From NCBI RefSeq assembly GCF_000233455.1, contig NZ_JH376429.1:182751-246750 (forward strand): a stretch of DNA of 64,000 nucleotides. The letters are read 5' to 3'. Below, piece after piece: positions 54,785 to 63,739 of the stretch (the first letter of the stretch is position 1; the number at the start of each line of letters is the position of its first letter). The translations under genes and the position numbers were made by a program. Origin of the DNA: [Clostridium] citroniae WAL-17108 (lineage in GTDB: Bacteria > Bacillota > Clostridia > Lachnospirales > Lachnospiraceae). A model generated the notes under the pieces. The model was not told the DNA's origin. It ran no database searches and saw only the letters and a list, made by a program, of their open reading frames with translations.

Positions 54785-54832
54785 AAAAAAGGCTGCCGCC
54801 TGCAGTTGAAATTCAACTGTCTGCGATAGCCT
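54785..54832 (-). terminator. Rho-independent terminator of the NAD-dependent epimerase gene
   Basis: On the minus strand a branched stem, GAGGCT...AGCC with CGC/GCG and CAGTTG/CAACTG inside, is followed by TTTTTTG. It begins a few bases after the stop at 54842. Confidence 0.75.
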
Positions 54833-54841
54833 CTTCCTATA

Positions 54842-55798
54842 TCAGTTCAACTTAATAACACCTCTGTCCACATAGCTTTGGACCGCTGCCTTTATGGTTT
54901 CTACATTTGTGTACCTGGGTTCATACCCCAACAGGTTCCTGGCATTTTCTATACTGTAAAAGCCGCTTCTGGCAATGTGGAAATAAGTGTCGCTGGTTTC
55001 CGTTTCATCACCTATATACTCACACCAGTCTTTCCATGGGAGAAAACCGATCTTAGGCTCCTTTCCAAAAAATCCATACATGAGTTTTGCATAGCCGTAC
55101 AGTGTGATGGACTGGCTGCCCACTGCATGGAAGGTTTCCCCTAACGCCTGATTCCGATGGGTGATCGCTTTAAAGAACATCTGCGCCACATCCTCGCCAT
55201 GTACATGATGTAAGGTCTCCATTCCGAAATTAGGAAGGAAGATCTCCTCCCCTTTAGCTATTTTTTCAAACACAACCGGTGTTTTATTGGCCCAGGGATT
55301 CATGATGGTCCAGCCCGGACCGGAGATCTGTCCCGGCATAATGATCGTTGCAGGAAAACCGGCTGTGTGATACTGCTCCCTCAGGTAAATCTCACTTTGG
55401 AATTTATTAAAACCGTAATCATCCAATGGTGCTTTCTGCAGATCAGCAGGATCAGCAGGCAGTATTTCGGCCCTGCCATGGGCCCATACGGAAGAACAGA
55501 ACAGGTAGTGGGAAAGCTTTGTACCCTTTAGAGCTTCTGTCGTTGCCTTTGTATCTTCTATATGGAAATTGATCAGATCGACCACAATGTCCGGCTCCAT
55601 GCCTGCAATCTTATGAGCAAATCCTTTGTCCTTTTCCCTGTCCATGATCACAGGAGTCACATAATCCCATGCCTCATCCTCCACATACGGCCTGCTTATT
55701 CCACGGGTAATATTGATAACCTCATAGCCGGCACGGACAAGCATTGGAATAAGATATGTACCAATGTGGCCGCATCCGCCTGTCACAACAACATTCAT
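54842..55798 (-). CDS. NAD-dependent epimerase/dehydratase (extended SDR)
   Basis: 318 residues. N-terminal Rossmann motif VVVTGGCGHIGTYLIPML; active-site region includes SSVWAHG and YGFNKFQSE with the YxxxK pattern. The start at 55798 has AAGGAGG 5-10 bases upstream. Members act on nucleotide sugars or, as stand-alone genes, on sugar lactones and other carbonyl substrates; no sugar-nucleotide neighbours are present, so the substrate is open. It is flanked by decayed genes on both sides yet has an intact frame and terminator. Confidence 0.85.
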   Translation of the reverse strand: MNVVVTGGCGHIGTYLIPMLVRAGYEVINITRGISRPYVEDEAWDYVTPVIMDREKDKGFAHKIAGMEPDIVVDLINFHIEDTKATTEALKGTKLSHYLFCSSVWAHGRAEILPADPADLQKAPLDDYGFNKFQSEIYLREQYHTAGFPATIIMPGQISGPGWTIMNPWANKTPVVFEKIAKGEEIFLPNFGMETLHHVHGEDVAQMFFKAITHRNQALGETFHAVGSQSITLYGYAKLMYGFFGKEPKIGFLPWKDWCEYIGDETETSDTYFHIARSGFYSIENARNLLGYEPRYTNVETIKAAVQSYVDRGVIKLN

Positions 55799-55874
55799 TG
55801 AATTCCTCCTTTTCCGATAGAACACATTATAGTCTTTCTAACAATTATACACCCCGTCATCCGTGGCCAGCAAG

Positions 55875-56165
55875 TCAAATCCCCCCCATCAGTTCTCTCA
55901 TCACCCGATCATCCAGGCGTCCAGTGATCAGGATATTTCCTTCCGGCCCATTAAATGAAATACCGTTCCAGAGAGGTCCCTCCCATATCCGGATGCCATA
56001 TATCTCTCCTGCTGTTCCCCCTACCAGGCTCCGGGCTTTTTGATCCAGAAGTTGTCTCTGCTGTTCCGGTATAAGGAATTCCGCCTTGGAAAATATCTGT
56101 TCCCATCCGTCACTGTACTTTGCATGTTCTGTAAACAATACATAGTGCCCGGTGCAGCCATTCAT
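55875..56165 (-). CDS. Hypothetical protein, 96 residues (possibly a gene fragment)
   Basis: Small ORF encoding MNGCTGHYVLFTEHAKYSDG and later GIRIWEGPLWNGISFNGPEG. No family recognised. Its ATG overlaps the stop of the preceding frame (GAATGAATG), which suggests translational coupling to an upstream gene now cut short. No independent ribosome site is apparent. Confidence 0.45.
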   Translation of the reverse strand: MNGCTGHYVLFTEHAKYSDGWEQIFSKAEFLIPEQQRQLLDQKARSLVGGTAGEIYGIRIWEGPLWNGISFNGPEGNILITGRLDDRVMRELMGGI

Positions 56166-56321
56166 TCCTCTACATCATTAAATGCCAGCCGGAGTGCATG
56201 TATGAAACGATCATAAGAATAATCCTCCAGCCCATTGCAGAGAATGCAGTCCTCCATGGTATCCGTGGATATTCCAAACAGGGCTACATCCACATCACCT
56301 GCAGGGTAGAGGATGGTTTTA
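56162..56321 (-). pseudogene. Gene remnant coupled to the hypothetical ORF
   Basis: Open frame without start codon reading TILYPAGDVDVALFGISTDT and then MEDCILCNGLEDYSYDRFIH, ended by TGA that overlaps the next ATG. A stop lies directly before it in frame, so only the last 50 or so codons of a former gene remain. The family is not recognised. The stretch 56322-56550 to its right holds no gene that I can support. Confidence 0.35.
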
Positions 56322-56555
56322 GCGTTTCAGGTTTTCAATAATAATTTCCCCTTGATCCCCAAATGGCGGAGTCAGTGAATATGCTAAATATGACATTTAC
56401 TATCAATTATTGTATACATTTCATTATAACAGCCGGAATTAAGCTATATCAGTTTCCATTAAATATAGAGGGGGGATTATATCTATTACACAATGGAAAA
56501 AGGGATACCTGGGAAAAATATTTTAACCTTTTCTTTTTGCCGTAGCTCAATGCAA

Positions 56556-56590
56556 AAAGCCGCAATCTCATAATAGAAGATTGCGGCTCT
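56556..56590 (-). terminator. Terminator after the HD-domain gene
   Basis: An 11-bp perfect stem, AGCCGCAATCT (56558-56568) with AGATTGCGGCT (56578-56588), is followed on the minus strand by TTTTT. It ends the TRAP operon 16 bases after the HD gene stop, and a T-run on the other side makes it possibly bidirectional. Confidence 0.85.
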
Positions 56591-56604
56591 TTAACACTTT
56601 TTTT

Positions 56605-57201
56605 CTACAGCTTCGGAATATTCAAATCAAACATGCTTGCCAGCGAAAACCAGGAACCGTCATCCGCATAGTGAACAAGGGTGGCATACGCACTTCTTGT
56701 CACAAAACGACCTTCAGGGGAATGGTTCGCACACACATGCACCACTTCTTCCGGCAATTCACATGTGATTGCGATGTAAGTTCCATAAGCCGGGTGCCGC
56801 ACATTGGGGGCTCCTGTTGTCTTATGGTTTTCTCCCCAGCGCTTTCTGTTCTCAGGACTATACTCATAAGGCTTGCCTACATCGTGCAGGAGTGCGCTGG
56901 CTATTAATATGTCTTTGTCCAGTCCTAAATCCATTTCATAAGCCCTGGATAGATTTTCATACAGACTTAGCGTATTGTATCCAACCGCGCGGATGTGCAT
57001 ACTCTGGTCTCCCAGCGCACTGGCCTCGGGCATACCGGAGCCTGGCATTTCTTCAATTTGTTTAAAGCCGTTGATCTGTAACGCATACGTCCATGCATCC
57101 GCAGTCTTGTTTCGCAGTTCCTCATTCTGAATATCCATAATCTGAGGAAGGGTCTTAAAAACTCCCTCCCGTATTTCCTGATCAAGTTCAATCGGTATCA
57201 T
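56605..57201 (-). CDS. HD-domain phosphohydrolase
   Basis: 198 residues with an HD domain: conserved His near HIRAVGYNTL and the metal-binding doublet in ASALLHDVGKPYEY, and a later His in VVHVCANHSPEG. Such proteins hydrolyse phosphate esters of nucleotides or other small molecules, but no specific substrate is indicated. AAGGAAGTTGTGGT precedes the ATG. It is the last gene of the cupin-TRAP operon, after dctM, so a role in processing the imported acid or its derivative is possible (inference). Confidence 0.82.
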   Translation of the reverse strand: MIPIELDQEIREGVFKTLPQIMDIQNEELRNKTADAWTYALQINGFKQIEEMPGSGMPEASALGDQSMHIRAVGYNTLSLYENLSRAYEMDLGLDKDILIASALLHDVGKPYEYSPENRKRWGENHKTTGAPNVRHPAYGTYIAITCELPEEVVHVCANHSPEGRFVTRSAYATLVHYADDGSWFSLASMFDLNIPKL

Positions 57202-57240
57202 ACCACAACTTCCTTTCCTTTTATAAATAGTTTATTCCAT

Positions 57241-58505
57241 TTAAATGATCAAATTAGGTAACCATGTGGTGAGCGGAGGACAATAGGTCACAATCAGCAG
57301 TGCGATACAATTAACTGCCAGCAGCGGAAGCATTGCCTTGGTAATTCTTTCAAATGAAAGACTGCTCACATTTGACAGGGTAAACAGCACCATACCCACG
57401 GGCGGAGTCAGCATACCTATTGTGATATTCAGGATGCAGACAATGCCAAAATGCAGCGGGTCAATACCAAAGGATGCGATCACCGGCATCAGGATCGGCA
57501 CCAGAATCACAAGAGCGGCCAGGCTCTCCATAACCATTCCCACCAAAAGTAAAAAGAGATTGATAACCAGAAGGGCAACGAATTTATTTGTAACCACGCT
57601 CAGGAACAAGGCTGCCAGCTTACCTGGGATTTGCTGGGCCGTAATAATGTATCCAAATGCATTGGCACAGCTCACGATAAAGAGTACGCTCATCGCGCTG
57701 GTAAGTGTATCATCCATGATTCCAGGCATATCCTTCCACTTCAGATCCCGTGTCAGAAAGCCCTGAAGAAGCGCATATAACACAGCTACCACTGAAGCCT
57801 CTGTAGGAGTACAGATCCCTGTTATGATCCCTCCTAAAATAATAATCGGAGTCAGCAGCGCAGGGAAAGATGTCACGAAGGATCTGCTTAAATCCCGGAA
57901 CCCTCCAAAGGGTGTACGGGGATAATCGCGTTTCTTAGCCACTATATACACGTATATCATTTGCACAAATGCCAGACAACATCCCGGCAAAATTCCCGCA
58001 ATAAACATTTTTCCCACAGATACGCCGCTGGCCACACAGTAGACCACCCCCGATATGGTAGGAGGAATAATCGGCCCAATGCAGGAAGATGCTCCAGTAA
58101 TAGCTACTGCAAACTCCTCATCATAGCCATTATCCTTCATAGCTTTAATTTCGATGGCTCCCAGACCTCCGGCATCAGCCACCGCCGAACCGGACATTCC
58201 TGCAAAAACCACAGACGCCAGTACATTGGCATGCCCAGACCTCCAGGAATCCATCCTATCGTCTTCTTACAGAAGTTAAAAATCCGATCCGTCACCCCGC
58301 CCCGGTTCATAATATTGCCTGCCAGTATAAAGAAACTCAAAGCCAGCAGCGTAAAGCCGCTGGAGCCCTGTACGGCTCGGGAAACGATCATGTTCAGGCT
58401 TTCCCCATACACCATGGAATAAATGATAGAACTGCACAGCATGCAGTATGCAACGGGCATGCGTATGATCATAAATCCAAAAAAGCATAAAAATAACAAT
58501 GCCAT
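57241..58505 (-). pseudogene. dctM: TRAP transporter large permease with a single-base frameshift
   Basis: Large membrane subunit of a TRAP importer (about 420 residues, 12 TM segments). Two overlapping frames together give a full-length DctM: residues 1-~90 from 58505 (MALLFLCFFGFMIIRMPVAY to GWIPGGLG) and the rest from 58254 (HANVLASVVFAGMSGSAV to TTWLPNLII). The break lies in GGGCATGCC at about 58229-58236, where one base is missing. Without repair the transporter would be dead; a sequencing error or very recent mutation is equally possible, since the rest is perfectly preserved. Confidence 0.8.
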
Positions 58506-58511
58506 CCCCCA

Positions 58512-59003
58512 TTATCCCCTTTCTCTCAATTCCTTGTTGATACAGCGGAACACCTCAATCAGACGCAGCAGGATGTAACAGGCCGCCAGTATAAACCCCA
58601 CTGTAATAAAACAGTAAATCCAGCTTTGTTTCATCCACGGAATTGTATTCATCTGAATATTCTTTTTAAGAGTAAATTTCCAACTATATTTAATCATGTA
58701 ACAAGTACAAAACAGCATGATGCCGTTAGATGCCAGATCAAACAGCCATTGTACGGGACGCGGGACCTTGTCGTAGACCAGGGATAATTCCGTATGCTGC
58801 TTCTTATGAAAACAATAGCCAATCCCTGCAAAAGCCAGCGTGCCCTGCATCATAGTAATTACCTCATCTGTCCAGATGATTGGATTATTGAACGCAAAGC
58901 GCATGATCACATGCAGGGACAGCACTAACAGCATGAATGTCATCACAGCTATAAAAAACGTCCTCTGAACATGATAAACTATGCTTTCTAACTTCTTTAC
59001 CAT
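58512..59003 (-). CDS. dctQ: TRAP transporter small permease
   Basis: 163 residues, four TM segments, typical DctQ: LSLHVIMRFAFNNPIIWTDEV and FAGIGYCFHKKQHTELSLVY. A ribosome site AAAAGGAG lies before the ATG. It lies 6 bases before dctM. With DctP and DctM it forms a Na+-coupled importer for small carboxylates or related anions; the substrate class is not set by this subunit. Confidence 0.88.
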   Translation of the reverse strand: MVKKLESIVYHVQRTFFIAVMTFMLLVLSLHVIMRFAFNNPIIWTDEVITMMQGTLAFAGIGYCFHKKQHTELSLVYDKVPRPVQWLFDLASNGIMLFCTCYMIKYSWKFTLKKNIQMNTIPWMKQSWIYCFITVGFILAACYILLRLIEVFRCINKELRERG

Positions 59004-59028
59004 ACCGCACTCCTTTTTTTGTGAAATT

Positions 59029-59052
59029 GAAAGCCGGACAGGGCCGGCTTTC
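59029..59052 (-). other. Intercistronic hairpin after dctP
   Basis: GAAAGCCGG (59029-59037) pairs with CCGGCTTTC (59044-59052), 9 bp and a 6-base loop, with a T-run further downstream on the minus strand (TTTCACAAAAAAAGG on reading). It sits directly after the binding-protein gene and before dctQ, as in the two other binding-protein operons. Confidence 0.6.
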
Positions 59053-59063
59053 TCCTGCAGAGC

Positions 59064-60143
59064 TTACATTGCCTGAATCGCCTCGTACATACCATCAACC
59101 CACTGATCTTTAAACTGGTCGTACATAGGCGCAATCTTTTCACGGAAGGATTCAATATCAGGCTCTACGATTTCACTGTAATTTCCAATTTCTTCAATAT
59201 AGCCCTGTTCCTCCTCGATCGCCTTGGTATTATGCTCCTTGGCAACTTCCCTGGCGCAGTCATACATAATATCGATCTGCTCTTGTGTCAGCTTCTGCAT
59301 AGCCGTATCGCTCATGAAGATACTCAGCATCTGGAACTGGTGATAGGTCAGATTCATATAATCCTGAACCTCATAGAACTTCATTGCAGAAATGGAAGCA
59401 GGAGGATTCTCCTGTCCGTCCACAGTGTGCTGCTGAAGCGCCAGATAGGTCTCGTTGTACGCAATCGGCGTAGGAGAAGCGCCTAACTGGGTAAATGCAG
59501 CAATCGGGAGGGGTTCATTGGCCGCGCGCATCTTTAATCCGGCCAGGTCATCGGCGGTGTTCAGCGCCTTTCCCGAGGTTGTCATCTGGCGGGCTCCATA
59601 ATACAGATCTGCAAGGATATGTACGTTGCATGCCTCTGCCAGACCGTCAACTAACGTCTGATGGGAATCACTGTCGTAAAATTTCATCATGTGATCCAGA
59701 TCCCTGAACATGTAAAAGGCTTCAACAATAGTAAACGGTGTATAGCGTGACGTATACTGGCCCGTAGCGGAAATATATAAATCCACATCTCCCTCTGAGC
59801 AGGCTTCTGCAAGTTCTGTATTAGTTCCAAGTGTCTCGCTGGGATATACGTCAATATGGATCGCGCCTCCTGACCGTTCTTCCACCAATGCGGCAAAGTT
59901 CTCCGCAGAAGTGTTGATCAGATGCTCGGTAGACTGTGTATGGCCCAGGCGGAGAGTAACTGTTTCTGCGCCGGCCGCTGCCCCTGAATCAGCTGTTTGC
60001 GCCGCTGCCTCTGTCTGTGCCGCAGCGGAAGCTCCGGTTGTATCATTCTTGTTGTCTGACGAAGTACCGCAGGCTGTCAATGACATGGCTAAAACAAGTG
60101 ACATCGTAACTCCCATAACCTTTTTAAACTGTAATTTTTTCAT
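59064..60143 (-). CDS. dctP: TRAP transporter solute-binding protein
   Basis: About 360 residues. The start at 60143 follows AGGAAGAG and gives a lipoprotein signal (SLVLAMSLTAC). DctP fold features: VTLRLGHTQSTEHLINTSAE and a later conserved segment GLKMRAANEPLPIAAF carrying the family's ligand Arg; TVDGQENPPASI is also typical. Ligands of the family are organic acids. It is the second gene of an operon led by the cupin gene and regulated probably by the GntR protein divergent from it. Confidence 0.92.
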   Translation of the reverse strand: MKKLQFKKVMGVTMSLVLAMSLTACGTSSDNKNDTTGASAAAQTEAAAQTADSGAAAGAETVTLRLGHTQSTEHLINTSAENFAALVEERSGGAIHIDVYPSETLGTNTELAEACSEGDVDLYISATGQYTSRYTPFTIVEAFYMFRDLDHMMKFYDSDSHQTLVDGLAEACNVHILADLYYGARQMTTSGKALNTADDLAGLKMRAANEPLPIAAFTQLGASPTPIAYNETYLALQQHTVDGQENPPASISAMKFYEVQDYMNLTYHQFQMLSIFMSDTAMQKLTQEQIDIMYDCAREVAKEHNTKAIEEEQGYIEEIGNYSEIVEPDIESFREKIAPMYDQFKDQWVDGMYEAIQAM

Positions 60144-60240
60144 AATGTCTCTTCCTTTCCTTTTTATCCTTTTATTATATCTATTATTCATTCCCCAATC
60201 GCTGGCCGCCTGTTTTTATGCAGACCTTTCTCCATCCCGG

Positions 60241-60591
60241 CTATTGGTATAAAATCAAAGCTATCATCTCAAGGGGAACATCGCCCGCATTTTCTATTGC
60301 ATGTCCTTCCCCGGCTCCGGTAAACGTAACATTCCCCGCTGATACGGTCCGGATAACGCCGTTATCATTAAATTTACCGACTCCACTTAAAATATAGTAT
60401 GTTTCAGATTCATTTTCGTGGATATGATAGCCGATTCCAGCCCCCTGATTCACCGTGGTATGCGCAAAAATTCTCCCTTTACCATACATATCCTCCTCTC
60501 CATCTAACAGGGAACGCACTGTTATCTCCCCTACCCCATGGAAAGGGGCCGGTTTGCTTTCATATGGCACTTCCTCTTTTTTTCTGACCAT
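60241..60591 (-). CDS. Small cupin-domain protein
   Basis: 116 residues, one cupin barrel: GAGIGYHIHENESETYYILSG matches the first motif (HxH then E) and AGEGHAIENAG the second (H). Metal-binding is likely. The family includes isomerases of sugar acids and sensors. It leads the dctP-dctQ-dctM-HD operon, and its upstream region carries the GntR operator, so a role in metabolism of the imported acid is plausible (inference). Beginning near MVRKKEEVPYESKPA. Confidence 0.88.
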   Translation of the reverse strand: MVRKKEEVPYESKPAPFHGVGEITVRSLLDGEEDMYGKGRIFAHTTVNQGAGIGYHIHENESETYYILSGVGKFNDNGVIRTVSAGNVTFTGAGEGHAIENAGDVPLEMIALILYQ

Positions 60592-60641
60592 TGTATCTCC
60601 TCCCGTTTTTTATAAGCACAATATATTCTTATTGCATGCTT

Positions 60642-60834
60642 AAAGTATACAACACGGTTTTTAGTATTTCAATAGCAGAATTGCTTAGATTTTAAATATA
60701 TTTTTATGCATTTTCACCTAAATATGACACAAACCATATGGATACTTTTCACAAATCCCCCCCCTCTTTTTATAGTGATTTTCAATCTTGTATAATAGTA
60801 GGAATCGGCTTATAATAATCATGTTGTATACTTT
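60642..60834. promoter_or_regulatory. Paired inverted GntR-type operators in divergent spacer
   Basis: AAAGTATACAACA (60642-60654) and its exact reverse complement (60822-60834) flank the spacer of cupin (minus) and GntR (plus) genes. Each lies next to one gene's start region. A 13-bp match in inverted orientation suggests one regulator binding both, most likely the GntR protein encoded at 60881. Confidence 0.6.
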
Positions 60835-60880
60835 TTGTTCTTGTTCTATAACCATATTTTGAGAAAAGAAGGGGTTACTT

Positions 60881-61573
60881 ATGCCAAAAACCGGAAATCG
60901 TGATTTGAAAAATCATGCCTATCAGATAATAAAAGAGCGTTTGATCAACTGTATTTATGAGCCCGGTTCTTTCATAAATGAAAGCCAGCTGGCAGCGGAC
61001 CTTGGTTTAAGCCGTACGCCTGTCCGTGAAGCCATCAACCGGCTGGAATCGGAAGGGCTTGTAAAGGTCATGCCTAAAAAGGGGATTTTCGTGTCAGATA
61101 TCCAGCTCAGTGATGTCCTGCAGATTTTTCAGGCCAGGATTGAGATCGAGCCGGTAGCGCTCGGCATGGCAGCCCCTCATCTACCCACAGAGGAACTCCT
61201 GCATTTCCGCAATACCTTTACCCAGGATTTTCCAGACATTCAAAATGCCTTCCGCCTGGATACGGCCATGCATCTTTTTATCATTGAGTATTGTGGAAAC
61301 CGCTATATTATTGATATGATGCATAAATTGTTTGATGATAACACAAAGGTAGTGATTGCCAGTAAACAGAACAGGGTGCAGATCCATGATGCCCGTTTAG
61401 AACATCTGGATATCATTAACACTTTAATTGACAAAGATTATGAAAAAGCCGCCATATTAATGAAAACACATATCGAAACCTGCCGCCGCGCCGCACTGGA
61501 TTATTTTTATTCCATGGAATCCTACAATACCATTTCACCTGAGACATATAAAAATCATCTAAAAATATTGTAA
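60881..61573 (+). CDS. GntR/FadR-family regulator (FCD domain)
   Basis: 230 residues: N-terminal winged HTH (LAADLGLSRTPVREAINRLESE, residues about 30-52) and a C-terminal FCD all-helical ligand domain (EIEPVALGMAAPHL, DTAMHLFIIEYCGNRYI) with metal-type His. FadR-class members usually repress catabolic genes until a pathway acid binds. AAGGGG precedes the ATG. Divergent from the cupin-TRAP operon and 9 bases before the SUMF1-like gene, it very likely controls the locus, and the inverted operators support this. Confidence 0.88.
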   Translation: MPKTGNRDLKNHAYQIIKERLINCIYEPGSFINESQLAADLGLSRTPVREAINRLESEGLVKVMPKKGIFVSDIQLSDVLQIFQARIEIEPVALGMAAPHLPTEELLHFRNTFTQDFPDIQNAFRLDTAMHLFIIEYCGNRYIIDMMHKLFDDNTKVVIASKQNRVQIHDARLEHLDIINTLIDKDYEKAAILMKTHIETCRRAALDYFYSMESYNTISPETYKNHLKIL

Positions 61574-61582
61574 GGAGATTTT

Positions 61583-62812
61583 ATGCTGCCAAACCATACT
61601 GTCTATCCGTCAATGGAACTGCTTATCCTGGAACGCTTTGCGGACCGCTGCGCCAAAGTCACCGGGCAGACCGGACTTTTTCATACCCTGCTTCAAGACA
61701 AAGTTCCTGCAAAAATAATCGTGGAACAACTTACAGGCCGGACAAACACCCTGGTGTACGATGATGCCGGCCATCCATCCCTGATGGTAAGGATTCCTTG
61801 TTTTTGTCTGGAACAGGTGATTCCCCATGCCGGAAATGCCGTTCATCCCATGTTCCGGACATCCCGGGGCCAGGTACAATATGTCTGGATCTCCAAATAC
61901 CAGAATATCACGGAAAAAGGACGTGCTTACAGCCTTCCGGACCAGGGGCCCAGGAATTTTATCAGCTACGATGAAGCGCTAGAATGCTGCCGGGCCAAGG
62001 GGCCGGGCTGGCATCTGATGACGAATTACGAGTGGGCCGGGATTGCCCTGTGGAGCCGCGCCCGGGGAATTGTCCCCCGTGGAAATAATTCCAATGGAAG
62101 CGACTGCGGACACCCGGAAGATACCTGCACCCTGATGTCCCCCTCGCCGGACGGCTCCGGCGGACCGGCCCTGACCGGAAGCGGACCCGTTTCCTGGGCT
62201 CACGACCATACGATAAACGGTATCTTCGACTGCAACGGCAATGTGGCTGAATGGGTTGGAGGTATTCGGATGCTGGACGGAAAGCTTCTGTGGCTGAAAC
62301 CGGAGTATTCTGCCAACAGTGAGGCCCAACGGCGAAACAGCTCCTTTTGGAACTCCATGCTGCCTGATGGCCGGTTCATGCCCGCTGATTTCCCCAATAC
62401 CCTTCATTTTGACTATACATGCCCGCCGCCTTCTGCCGGAGGAACCCCTGATTTCGCCCTGGCGCTCTCCCGCACATATCCGCAGCATCTATACGAACAG
62501 CCGGTTCCCGGTATGGATACCACATATGGCCACATGCCCTTTTCTGATTTCTCCTGTCTTACAGAATTGTCCGCTCAGGCCTTGCTTTCTCTCCGCGCGG
62601 CCTGTGTTTTTCCTATGGAACATGCCTGCGCTCCCGGTGATCTGTATTTTCGCAATCATGGGGAAATGGCTGCTCTTAGGGGCGGGCACTGGTATCACGA
62701 GAAAAGCGCGGGTATGTTTTGGCTGAATCTGGCACACACTCCGTCCTATACGGCCAGGCGTATCGGCTTTCGCTGCGCCTGGATCCCGGATGAAGATATT
62801 GCTACCGGATGA
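61583..62812 (+). CDS. SUMF1/formylglycine-generating-enzyme-like fold protein without the active-site Cys pair
   Basis: 409 residues. Fold motifs of the FGE-sulfatase family are clear: GWHLMTNYEWAGIALW, GIFDCNGNVAEWVGG and at the end RRIGFRCAW. In genuine formylglycine-generating enzymes the RGGxW segment is followed by the catalytic Cys pair; here it reads RGGHWYHEKSAGMF without such Cys, so oxidation of a sulfatase Cys is unlikely. No sulfatase gene is nearby. AAGGAG precedes the ATG, 9 bases after GntR. A lectin-like ligand-binding or another non-haem role is possible (inference). Confidence 0.75.
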   Translation: MLPNHTVYPSMELLILERFADRCAKVTGQTGLFHTLLQDKVPAKIIVEQLTGRTNTLVYDDAGHPSLMVRIPCFCLEQVIPHAGNAVHPMFRTSRGQVQYVWISKYQNITEKGRAYSLPDQGPRNFISYDEALECCRAKGPGWHLMTNYEWAGIALWSRARGIVPRGNNSNGSDCGHPEDTCTLMSPSPDGSGGPALTGSGPVSWAHDHTINGIFDCNGNVAEWVGGIRMLDGKLLWLKPEYSANSEAQRRNSSFWNSMLPDGRFMPADFPNTLHFDYTCPPPSAGGTPDFALALSRTYPQHLYEQPVPGMDTTYGHMPFSDFSCLTELSAQALLSLRAACVFPMEHACAPGDLYFRNHGEMAALRGGHWYHEKSAGMFWLNLAHTPSYTARRIGFRCAWIPDEDIATG

Positions 62813-62823
62813 AGATATTGCTA
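62786..62823 (+). repeat. Tandem 19-bp direct repeat at convergent gene ends
   Basis: CCGGATGAAGATATTGCTA occurs at 62786-62804 and again at 62805-62823. The FGE-like gene stops inside the second copy, and the SDR gene stop also lies at its end. It looks like a small duplication. Confidence 0.75.
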
Positions 62824-63642
62824 TCTGAAACGTTCTGTCTCCATTACAAACGTATCCCCGGCCGTGCAGCCTCCGTCCACGAATACAGTCTGTCCCGTCA
62901 TGTGGACGGAGCCAGGTGAGAGCAGCATGATCACAGGCGCCACCAGCCATTCTGTCCGCCCTGCGCAGCCCCGCGGTATACTCTCTATCCGCTTTTCATA
63001 TGATCTTGGATTCTCTTCAATCTGTTTCCTGTTAATATCCGTGACTATCATCCCGGGCGCCACTGAATTGACATTAATACCCTGTTGGGCCCATTCAATT
63101 GCCAATGCCCTGGTAAAGCTGTCCACTGCAGCCTTGCTGGAGGCGTAGGCTGTGTAGTATGCCTTCCCTTTCACAGTACTGAGGGAGGAAATGTTAACAA
63201 TACGGCCTTTCTTTGCTCTTAGCATATAGCCTCCCGCATATTTACAGCAGATTGCCACTGATGTAAAGTTTGTGTCCATAACCTTCTGGAAATCACTGAG
63301 CGTCATCTTCTCCAGGCTTTCAATTATATTCATTCCTGCTGCATTTACCAGTCCGTCAATTCTTCCAAAGTGCCGGTCAATCTGTTCCATTGCCGCTTTT
63401 ACAGCCTCCTCATGGGTCAGATCCGCAATAACACAGAGTACATCCTTTTCTGTGGATAAATTCGGGCAATGAAGCGCCTCCAGAACTTTTTCCCGGCTTT
63501 TTGAGTTTCTTACAACAGCCGCCACCCTGCCGCCCAAATCCCGGATCGCCCGGCACAGCTCCAAACCGATACCTCCTGCGGCGCCTGTAACCACGATCAC
63601 TTGGTCTCTTATGCCATACAACTGATCCAATGTGTAACTCAT
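62821..63642 (-). CDS. Short-chain dehydrogenase/reductase (SDR)
   Basis: 273 residues, classical SDR: cofactor motif VVTGAAGGIG near residue 18, NAAG near residue 105, catalytic Ser in NISSLSTVKG and YASSKAA with the YxxxK pattern near residue 167. Similar to D-mannonate/gluconate-type oxidoreductases of sugar-acid loci. AGGAGG precedes the ATG. It is convergent with the SUMF1-like gene, at the edge of the TRAP locus, and would fit oxidation or reduction of an imported sugar acid (inference). The adjoining IS110 may have displaced further genes. Confidence 0.88.
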   Translation of the reverse strand: MSYTLDQLYGIRDQVIVVTGAAGGIGLELCRAIRDLGGRVAAVVRNSKSREKVLEALHCPNLSTEKDVLCVIADLTHEEAVKAAMEQIDRHFGRIDGLVNAAGMNIIESLEKMTLSDFQKVMDTNFTSVAICCKYAGGYMLRAKKGRIVNISSLSTVKGKAYYTAYASSKAAVDSFTRALAIEWAQQGINVNSVAPGMIVTDINRKQIEENPRSYEKRIESIPRGCAGRTEWLVAPVIMLLSPGSVHMTGQTVFVDGGCTAGDTFVMETERFR

Positions 63643-63739
63643 CTGTCAATTCCTCCTACTACAATATATTTATGGTTAATATCCCTTACATCCAGTAAGG
63701 AATTATCCATCTTGTTGCTTAAGCTGTTAGAATGTAAGA

